Position numbers and translations under genes: made by a program. From a virus: 64,000 nt of DNA. Under the pieces are notes generated by a model that saw only the letters and a list, made by a program, of their open reading frames with translations, was not told the DNA's origin and did not search any database. The stretch spans positions 53,233-117,232 of IMG/VR virus record IMGVR_UViG_3300024261_000009; one strand, 5' to 3'. Numbering within the stretch: the stretch's first letter is position 1; the number at the start of each line of letters is the position of its first letter. Shown piece by piece: positions 58,177 to 64,000 of this stretch.

Positions 58177-60240
58177 ATGAGCCCGAAGTTAGTAGCTATG
58201 ATTCTTATATTTGTAGCAGCCTGTTCGGATCCCAGGGAATCTCTCACCACTTACCCCCCAGAAGCGGGCACTCTAAGACTAGCTCCGGCGTCAAGTACGG
58301 ATGGGGGGCCTGACGCCCACCTTTTAGAAACGCTAGATACGAGTATCGCCGCTACGGGGAACCTTCCTAGTCAGGAGTACCAGGACTCCTGCTGGAGATC
58401 TCAGTACTGGCACTGTCCCCCTTTTGACGAGGTATGGCGGGTGGAGGTCGTGTTTGATGTTTGTGATGACGAGGGCGTGCCCTGCACTCCTAATCAGCAG
58501 CCAGACCCGAGTTGCAGGTGGACTCTAGTATCGGAGGGGGAGTGTTCTCACTACCAGGACTGCGATCCCGCGGATCTACGGGTGTCTTACCAGCCTTGCC
58601 AGGTAGAAGACCTGGAGGGGCAAATTCAGCAGGGCCAGCAAGAGGTTCGATGTCGAAAGGGAGCTTTAGATAGGGGAGAGTGTACGCCTTGCTCCGGGGA
58701 GTCTTGTAACGGACGGGACGATGATTGTGACGGGCTAGTTGATGAGGGTGTTTATGAATGTGTCGGAGAGTGTGGAGAAGGTATAGCCGAGTGCGTTGAT
58801 GGAACGTTGGGCGCTTGTAGGGGACCTTCTGCCTCTGAGGAGGTCTGTGACCTAGAGGATAATGACTGTGACGGGCTAGTTGATGAGGGTCAGCTCAATG
58901 CCTGCGGTAACTGTGGGGGCGTTCCAGAGGAAACTTGTGACGGAATAGATAATGACTGTGATGGCGATCTTGACGAAGAGCTAATACAAATATGCGAAAG
59001 CCGGTGCGAGGAAGGTGTCCAGCTGTGTGTTAGCGGTCGGTGGTCTGCGTGCACCGCCAGGACACCTCGGGAAGAAACCTGCGATGCTTCTGACAATGAC
59101 TGTGATGGCCGAATTGACGAGACACTAACGTGTACTTGTCCCCCCGAGATACTAGGGGCCCTAATGCCCTGTCAAGAGCCCCCTCTAGAGTGTGGGTCAG
59201 GGTTCAAGGTGTGCGAGTGTGCGGGGGATAATTGTATCAGTACTCAGTGGACTCCTTGTCGCGCCCCCTGCCAGGTTCTGGGAGTTCAGCCCTGCGATCC
59301 ATCGGGAGGAGTACCTACGGATGAGATCTGTAACGCTTACGATGATAATTGCAACGAGGCTGTGGACGAAGACCTCTTTAGGGAGTGTTACTCAGGACCC
59401 GAAGGCACTCTGGGGGTAGGGCTTTGCTCCTCAGGAAGTCAGAACTGTTCCTCGGGCAGGTGGGGCTCTGAGGTGCGGGGCTTATTTGTGGAGGACATCT
59501 GCCTGGACGAGATTCTTCCTAGAGAAGAGATATGCAACGGCGAAGATGATAACTGTGATGGCGAGATCGAAGAGGACCTTCAGCCAACGGATATCATGTT
59601 TGTTGTGGACACCTCAGGGTCAATGCGGGAAGAGATCCGAGCTGTTCAAGAAGCAATGACAGCATTCTCTGCGAGCTTCCAAGGATCCCCTGCCCTACGG
59701 TGGGGGCTTATAGTGGGTCCCGTCGGACCTAATGACCGATTAGAGTTGGTGGTACACCCTGTTCCCTTCGATCAGTTTATACCCGCGCTAGCTTCCGTAG
59801 CGGAGACTAACACCAGCGAAGAGATGCTGCGGGATGCTTTGTATTTGTGTGTTAGGAATCTTGTTCCCTTCGGAACCTTACCTCCAGAGCACGTAAATAT
59901 CCGCTGGGGCAACAGCGTAGGTTTCTCTACCCCTCCCTTAGTGACCTTTAATGTCCGGTGGAGAGAGGCGGCTGACAAAGTCATCATCATACTTACAGAC
60001 GAAGAATCACAGTCCTACCTAGTTCCCCAGATAGAGACCGAGTTCTTAGCTCAAGCTTTACAGCAGGTAGCGGGACTAAGTGTTCATATATTTACTACGC
60101 CAAACAACGCGGATAACGGTGTAGGTCCCTGGGCTCCCCTAGCGGTGGGGGGAAGAGTTCACGCCTTGACCAGTCAACCAGACGAGATGTTCATGGAAAT
60201 GATGGGGATACTCGACGAAGAGGTGTGTAGAGGTGACTGA
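58177..60240 (+). CDS. Outer-membrane lipoprotein with MopE-type repeats and VWA domain
   Basis: 687 residues. Signal peptide with lipobox VAAC (C16, Ser at +2, predicting outer-membrane sorting). Six cysteine/aspartate repeats of the form C-x3-D-[DN]-[DN]-C-[DN]-[GE]-x-x-[DE]-E occur at about 180-470 (for example CDGIDNDCDG), as in MopE-type repeats known from Myxococcota and relatives. They alternate with other Cys-rich segments. A von Willebrand A domain follows, with MIDAS D478-T-S480-G-S482 and a further acidic D608 (LTDEE), typical of metal-dependent adhesion. It likely modifies or decorates the infected-cell surface, or binds other cells or phage. GGAGGG ribosome site. Unusual in a phage. 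Confidence 0.9.
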   Translation: MSPKLVAMILIFVAACSDPRESLTTYPPEAGTLRLAPASSTDGGPDAHLLETLDTSIAATGNLPSQEYQDSCWRSQYWHCPPFDEVWRVEVVFDVCDDEGVPCTPNQQPDPSCRWTLVSEGECSHYQDCDPADLRVSYQPCQVEDLEGQIQQGQQEVRCRKGALDRGECTPCSGESCNGRDDDCDGLVDEGVYECVGECGEGIAECVDGTLGACRGPSASEEVCDLEDNDCDGLVDEGQLNACGNCGGVPEETCDGIDNDCDGDLDEELIQICESRCEEGVQLCVSGRWSACTARTPREETCDASDNDCDGRIDETLTCTCPPEILGALMPCQEPPLECGSGFKVCECAGDNCISTQWTPCRAPCQVLGVQPCDPSGGVPTDEICNAYDDNCNEAVDEDLFRECYSGPEGTLGVGLCSSGSQNCSSGRWGSEVRGLFVEDICLDEILPREEICNGEDDNCDGEIEEDLQPTDIMFVVDTSGSMREEIRAVQEAMTAFSASFQGSPALRWGLIVGPVGPNDRLELVVHPVPFDQFIPALASVAETNTSEEMLRDALYLCVRNLVPFGTLPPEHVNIRWGNSVGFSTPPLVTFNVRWREAADKVIIILTDEESQSYLVPQIETEFLAQALQQVAGLSVHIFTTPNNADNGVGPWAPLAVGGRVHALTSQPDEMFMEMMGILDEEVCRGD

Positions 60241-60490
60241 TATCTTTCAAAAAGGGACTCGAGGGTACCTAAAGAAACCTGTGATAGTTGAACAGGCCTC
60301 GGCAGATGTAGAGTCCCTATCAGTTCTCCCCAAGGACGCCGTCATAGAGGTGTTCTCGGTAATACCTCCGGCAGTCCTGGCTAGTCTGCCTCCGAGCAAC
60401 ACTCTGCGTGTGTACAAGTTCCTGTGCCCCGTATCTTGGGCGGATCTAATCAAAGTGACCTATAACCCCCCCACTGGAAGGGTGATCTGA
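60233..60490 (+). CDS. Hypothetical 85-residue protein in envelope cassette
   Basis: GTG start overlapping the lipoprotein stop; its own end overlaps the protease start. Small, beta-rich, with conserved-looking Pro/Leu/Val runs. Probably a chaperone or periplasmic partner by position only. Confidence 0.55.
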   Translation: MTDIFQKGTRGYLKKPVIVEQASADVESLSVLPKDAVIEVFSVIPPAVLASLPPSNTLRVYKFLCPVSWADLIKVTYNPPTGRVI

Positions 60491-61290
60491 TGAAACCAAC
60501 TAGGACTAAAATATCTGCGGTAGGTTTAGCGATGCTTCTCTTACTGTTGTCCGTTTTTGGGCCCTCTTGCTGCGGGCAAACGCCCTGGAGGTTGCTTCCT
60601 CAAAATAGTCGGGAAGTACCTGAAATAGAAAAGTCCTTTCTATTTATAACCCACCAGTTTACTCAAAAGCTTTGCAGAGAAGAGATATGTCTAGAGGGTC
60701 CTCTGAGAGTAATAGCTGGGTCCGGGTTTTCCGTGGCCCTAAGCGGTAGCTATACTTGGGTGGTTACGGCAGCCCACCTGTGCCTACCTAGTAACGACAT
60801 TGTCAATTCTCAAATGGTGGCTACAGGTTTAGGGGGTGTGAGTTACTCTGCGGTGGTACGGCATGCGGAGCCTTCCGTAGACTTATGCTTCTTAACTATT
60901 CAGGGCGCAGCTATCCCCCCCGTTGTAATAGCGGATAAAGACGTTTCGAGAGGGGAAAGAGTCTTGGCTCTTGGATCGCCGCTTGGACTCTTCGATTCGA
61001 ATATGATCCCTAAATTTGAGGGGTTCTACGCGGGTAGTACCACTGAGATACAGCGTCCGGATGACCCATCTAAAAAATTTCCCACTCTAGATGGGTTTAC
61101 TGTTCCTGCAAGACCCGGCTCTTCTGGGGGCCCTATCTTCAACGCATCCGGGGAACTAGTAGGGGTGATGATAATGGCCAAGCCTGACTTTGAGACTTTC
61201 ACCTTATCACCACCCCAAGCACTCGTTAGGACGCTACTTGCCTCCGTCCAACGTAACTCTGAGCGACTTATCAGTCCGGAACTTCACTAG
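60490..61290 (+). CDS. Secreted trypsin-like serine protease
   Basis: 266 residues. N-terminal signal peptide (residues 8-26, ending near GPSCC). Chymotrypsin-fold signature: TAAH with H96, D131 in VDLCFL, and PGSSGGP with S212 as nucleophile, all in the usual order. VLALGSPLG and VGVMIM strands match HtrA-type proteases. It would act in the periplasm, outer membrane or medium. No PDZ domain. Shares the cassette with the VWA lipoprotein, which may be its substrate or partner. Confidence 0.85.
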   Translation: MKPTRTKISAVGLAMLLLLLSVFGPSCCGQTPWRLLPQNSREVPEIEKSFLFITHQFTQKLCREEICLEGPLRVIAGSGFSVALSGSYTWVVTAAHLCLPSNDIVNSQMVATGLGGVSYSAVVRHAEPSVDLCFLTIQGAAIPPVVIADKDVSRGERVLALGSPLGLFDSNMIPKFEGFYAGSTTEIQRPDDPSKKFPTLDGFTVPARPGSSGGPIFNASGELVGVMIMAKPDFETFTLSPPQALVRTLLASVQRNSERLISPELH

Positions 61291-61759
61291 ACTCTACTGT
61301 TATCGTCCCGCGAAGCAACAGGGTCGCAGAGCAGTGGGGGCAGTGCGTGAAAATCGCGGCTGCCCTACTGTCTTCTTCCAAATCGGCGGATTGATCATTT
61401 AACCGACCCTCTAGAAGAGCCCCCATATAATGTTTTGGTCTATCCGAAGGCGGGTGGTGGGGTTTTGTAGGCGCTGCCGGTGGTTGAACCACGTTATCAA
61501 CGGTTCTCCTAACCACAACTGTCGGACTAGATAGTTCCTCTACGAGCTCCACCTTCTTAAGCAGGTCTCCGTCCCGAACCAATCTTCCTTCAGCTTGTGC
61601 GATCTGAATAATCTTCTCGAATCTAGGACCTCTAAGGCGCTGCATGCCTAAGGCTTCAGTTACTACGCTTCTAACAACTTTGTCCGTAACGCGGGCTTGT
61701 CCCGCATCATTTATGTATCTAGCTAAGGCGAAGACTGCGTTTTCTGTCTCGGGGGTCAT
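61271..61759 (-). CDS. Hypothetical protein with C-terminal zinc knuckle
   Basis: 162 residues: helical N-terminus, Pro-rich middle (100-120) and HCPHCSATL CxxC near 138. Overlaps the protease gene end in convergent orientation and its upstream neighbour by four bases. Regulator-like; unknown. Confidence 0.55.
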   Translation of the reverse strand: MTPETENAVFALARYINDAGQARVTDKVVRSVVTEALGMQRLRGPRFEKIIQIAQAEGRLVRDGDLLKKVELVEELSSPTVVVRRTVDNVVQPPAAPTKPHHPPSDRPKHYMGALLEGRLNDQSADLEEDSRAAAIFTHCPHCSATLLLRGTITVESSEVPD

Positions 61760-61974
61760 TTGGTTAACTCCATTAAATTATACTGAAATAGCACGATTCG
61801 GTCGTAGCACTGAAGTAAGTCTTCGTATTGCTCACTGTCAGGACCACCGAAATTTTCTTCTCTATCTAGGCACACCTTTATCCGGTCCACCACTAAATCG
61901 AGATCGACTAAGCATCTATTCAAGTTTGTAGGTTCTTCCGGTGACTCTACCGGCGAGATCTTGTCCACGTTCAT
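61756..61974 (-). CDS. Hypothetical 72-residue acidic helical protein
   Basis: Acidic helices (DLDLVVDRIKVCLDREEN) with no motif. Overlaps the AcrVA2-like gene by 59 bases and the downstream gene by four. Strong packing suggests co-translation; function unknown. Confidence 0.5.
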   Translation of the reverse strand: MNVDKISPVESPEEPTNLNRCLVDLDLVVDRIKVCLDREENFGGPDSEQYEDLLQCYDRIVLFQYNLMELTK

Positions 61975-62980
61975 ACTCCGAAACGAATACCTTTATTAAT
62001 TTCTTATCTTGGTCTGGGTGCTTAAGTTTGGCTTTAGCGTACTTCTCATGAGAGGGCCCCACCCAGTACCTGTTAAAGTGAGCCCTTACCCTATGCAAGG
62101 CTACTCCAGAGGAGCTTTGGGTTGGCTCTTCTGATTTTTCTAATCCTGGAGCCAACCTTTGTATGTAGCACACAGTGGTTTTGTCAAGCTGCCTCTTAAC
62201 CTTCGGCCTTTTAGCGGGACCTGCTCTAAACAATTTAGCTTCCAGGACCTGCCTCCTAGCTGTCCTGCTATCAAGTCCAATGTCAGGCTCATCACTTGTC
62301 ACGTATAGTACTGTATTTAGTATTAAACGGAAGGCTTTAAGTATCTCCTCTGAACGTTTGTTATCTAGGGATAAATCCGAGGACCTCAAGGGGTCCTGAA
62401 CCGCGTGCCAAAAATTATCTGTGCTAAATCTATCCTTAATATACTCCCCTACATCAGGAGATTTTATCTTGGATAGGGGCATTATGAAGTGGTATACCGC
62501 GTCATCAGACGCGTCTATTGAGTTACTATTTGACTTGCCCCAAAATATTATGCCCAAGGACTCCTCTTTGTAGGGCTTACCTGCCTCACCGGACACAAGA
62601 CCTGCGGGGAGTACGTAAAGGTACGCTCCCCCCAAGCGGTGCCACCGTGTACGGTCTCCCCCCCATATCCAAATGTCTGGGTGGGCTTCGCTAACGTCGA
62701 TGAAGAAACTACCAAAAGGAAGCCTTAGTTCGTCTCTAACTACTTTGAGTTTAATACCGCTCAGGGCGGCGCACAATTTCTTCCCAAGTGAGAAGACCAT
62801 CCTTCCTGAGGAAGTGAACCTCTCGAGGGCTAGGGCCAGGGTGATTGCTATCTGGTGCTCCGGCTCACTTTTAAGACCTGCAAGGCCTTTCATCTTGGCC
62901 TCTAGCGTGTCGAAATTAGAGAGCCAGGTTTGAAGATCCCTCTGAGAGCGGTCTCTGTGCATTATATCAGGGTGTATCAT
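61916..62980 (-). CDS. AcrVA2-like protein (anti-CRISPR type V family)
   Basis: 354 residues. Several landmarks recall the anti-CRISPR AcrVA2 family: PFGSFFIDVSE in the middle, VTSDEPDIGL at about 230, YIQRLAPGLE at about 271, and a C-terminal VRAHFNRYWVGP...KVFVSEY, comparable to the AcrVA2 H-x-R-x-x-H-[WF]-x-x-Y-W-x-G end. AcrVA2 targets Cas12a translation. Homologues are widespread and may have other roles. The resemblance is recalled, not aligned by a search. Preceded by a 30-residue gene that overlaps its ATG. Confidence 0.55.
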   Translation of the reverse strand: MIHPDIMHRDRSQRDLQTWLSNFDTLEAKMKGLAGLKSEPEHQIAITLALALERFTSSGRMVFSLGKKLCAALSGIKLKVVRDELRLPFGSFFIDVSEAHPDIWIWGGDRTRWHRLGGAYLYVLPAGLVSGEAGKPYKEESLGIIFWGKSNSNSIDASDDAVYHFIMPLSKIKSPDVGEYIKDRFSTDNFWHAVQDPLRSSDLSLDNKRSEEILKAFRLILNTVLYVTSDEPDIGLDSRTARRQVLEAKLFRAGPAKRPKVKRQLDKTTVCYIQRLAPGLEKSEEPTQSSSGVALHRVRAHFNRYWVGPSHEKYAKAKLKHPDQDKKLIKVFVSEYERGQDLAGRVTGRTYKLE

Positions 62981-63069
62981 TGTCCTACCCTGCGCGGCTT
63001 TTTCCTTTTCCTATAAGGTACTGGGAAAAGATACTCTTGGTCTTGTGGGTAATACTGTTTAGTCCTCAT
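62977..63069 (-). CDS. 30-residue basic peptide
   Basis: ATG 63067-63069 with GGAG ten bases before, ending TGA 62977 overlapping the ATG of the AcrVA2-like gene. Tail is KRKKPRRVGQ. Fits precisely between its neighbours and may couple their translation or bind nucleic acid. Confidence 0.5.
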   Translation of the reverse strand: MRTKQYYPQDQEYLFPVPYRKRKKPRRVGQ

Positions 63070-63071
63070 TA

Positions 63072-63755
63072 TTAAAAATCTCCAAGTACTTCTTTAAGTC
63101 TCACGTCGGAGCCTAGACAGCCGGGTAGGCTTTTAATTGTTCTGTCTCCGTCGTTGTCATAGGGGTAAAAACCAAGGTCACCGTCTCTGTCGAAGGCCCG
63201 TATTGTCACTGCCCCCGAGGACAATGTGCCGTCACGGATTCTTCTACGCGTTCGCATGTCAAGGCACTCTGAATGGCTGCTTAGAACTACAGGAGTCTTG
63301 TAAGTTGAGTTAGCAAAGACAGAATCCATTAACGACATCTGTACTCCAGGATTAAGACAGTACTCCGGGCAGATAATAAGAAGCCCCACTCCAGTAGTCC
63401 TCATCTGTAGCAGGGAATCTATTACAGGTATTATGCCCCTAAGACCCGACCCGTCAGACAGGGGAGTATGGGGGCAAACAAAGTCATCTCGCGTAAACTG
63501 AGAGATAGAGAGCTCACCGTTTATGTTTGTTCGGTACATCTCTTCTAAAACAGCATGGGCCCTCTCGTAATGGTCAGGCCCGAAGTAAGGGTTCTTGTTG
63601 TAGTCTCGGTAAGCTCCAATAAGCTTCAGGCCAAGTTGTTTAGCCAAATCCTGACAGTAGTTGTCTTTGTCTGGCGTCATGTTATTGCCGAACACAAGAC
63701 CCACTTTAGCAGGCGGATGACCAAACCTCTCCTCATGACATAGGAAATCAATCAT
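63072..63755 (-). CDS. C-terminal half of DUF3696/OLD-like ATPase
   Basis: 227 residues. LSDGSGLRGIIPVIDSLL matches the signature region, LIICPEYCLNPGVQMSLMDS the Walker B plus H-loop-proximal region (canonical E-x-P-E-x-H-L-H-P), SSHSECL the H-loop, and RTRRRIRDG the terminal RLRRRI-x-x-G of DUF3696-type ATPases. No Walker A is present, so it is a half-protein. The upstream gene may carry the other half. Such ATPases occur in OLD/Gabija-like defence systems and in phages. The ATG overlaps the upstream stop. Confidence 0.6.
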   Translation of the reverse strand: MIDFLCHEERFGHPPAKVGLVFGNNMTPDKDNYCQDLAKQLGLKLIGAYRDYNKNPYFGPDHYERAHAVLEEMYRTNINGELSISQFTRDDFVCPHTPLSDGSGLRGIIPVIDSLLQMRTTGVGLLIICPEYCLNPGVQMSLMDSVFANSTYKTPVVLSSHSECLDMRTRRRIRDGTLSSGAVTIRAFDRDGDLGFYPYDNDGDRTIKSLPGCLGSDVRLKEVLGDF

Positions 63756-64000
63756 TCAGTGGTTCTGGACGTGGAAGCTCAGAATCCACTATTAGGAATA
63801 GCCGCATACGTGCTTCCCCTTTCAGTTTCACAAGGGACTCCTCGTCCAAGTAGACCAGTTGACTGCAGTCATTATGAAGACAGACGGAGTCAACAACCGA
63901 GTCTCCCGAACGAGTACGGTTCATAAGAGCAGTTACATCGCCCTCAACGATAAACCCGTCCATCTCATACAGTTCAGTTTTAGGGAAAACTCGAGAGTCA
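63748..64000 (-). CDS. Partial gene upstream of ATPase half, extends off the right edge
   Basis: The frame that starts at ATG 63963 remains open to the window end (DSRVFPKTELYE upstream), and there is no ribosome site at 63963. It is therefore treated as the C-terminal end of a longer gene. The visible part, about 84 residues, is alpha/beta and ends PEPLND. It overlaps the ATPase-half gene by eight bases and may be its N-terminal half (Walker A not visible in the window). Confidence 0.55.
   Translation of the reverse strand, partial: DSRVFPKTELYEMDGFIVEGDVTALMNRTRSGDSVVDSVCLHNDCSQLVYLDEESLVKLKGEARMRLFLIVDSELPRPEPLND

Noticed and set aside
1-64000. Integrase, attachment site or terminase genes
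   Set aside because: No recombinase motif or large-subunit terminase motif was found in any reading frame; terminase probably lies outside the window.

Overview
The window is a piece of a large, strictly lytic-looking tailed-phage genome (contractile tail, myovirus morphology). It has densely packed, often overlapping genes, only one tRNA, no rRNA, and no integrase or attachment-site signature. The host is probably Gram-negative. The evidence is lipoprotein signal sequences, a spanin-like pair and MopE-type cysteine/aspartate repeats of a kind best known from Myxococcota and related deltaproteobacterial lineages. That host guess is inference.

Layout. (1) 1-752 (-): 5' part of an SNF2-type helicase running off the left edge, divergent from the late genes. 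(2) 847-24.8 kb (+): head module, with a portal carrying a zinc ribbon, a multisubunit-type RNA polymerase, a prohead protease, a scaffold candidate, a cement protein and the major capsid protein, ending at a rho-independent terminator. (3) 24.9-41.2 kb (+): repeat-bearing surface proteins, a 1,074-residue fibre-like protein, neck proteins, sheath, tube, spike/hub and further tail proteins. No tape-measure gene was recognised. (4) 41.2-57.7 kb (mostly -): many small genes, including a DEDDh exonuclease, spanin/holin-like proteins, an ADP-ribosyltransferase-like protein, a pentapeptide-repeat protein, a DUF1281/Api92-like protein, a lytic transglycosylase, tRNA(CAT), an SSB-like protein and a SET-domain protein. 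(5) 57.9-61.3 kb (+): an isolated cassette for envelope or secreted proteins, comprising a VWA/MopE-repeat lipoprotein and a secreted trypsin-like protease. (6) 61.3-64.0 kb (-): accessory genes, including an AcrVA2-like protein and the C-terminal half of a DUF3696/OLD-like ATPase.

The most unusual system is the RNA polymerase. One gene fuses a complete beta subunit to the N-terminal half of beta-prime (catalytic DYDGD). The C-terminal half of beta-prime (bridge helix, trigger loop, second zinc site) is a separate gene 1.9 kb downstream. The first beta-prime zinc domain is absent. The split matches the cyanobacterial RpoC1/RpoC2 logic, but with RpoB fused to RpoC1. Four small membrane-type genes lie between the halves, and the whole set sits among head genes. 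About a dozen head-module proteins share a short K-[TVLMA]-A-[SE] peptide, and several end in glycine-zipper membrane segments. One inference is that they are prohead-protease-processed capsid cargo, ejected together with a virion RNA polymerase.
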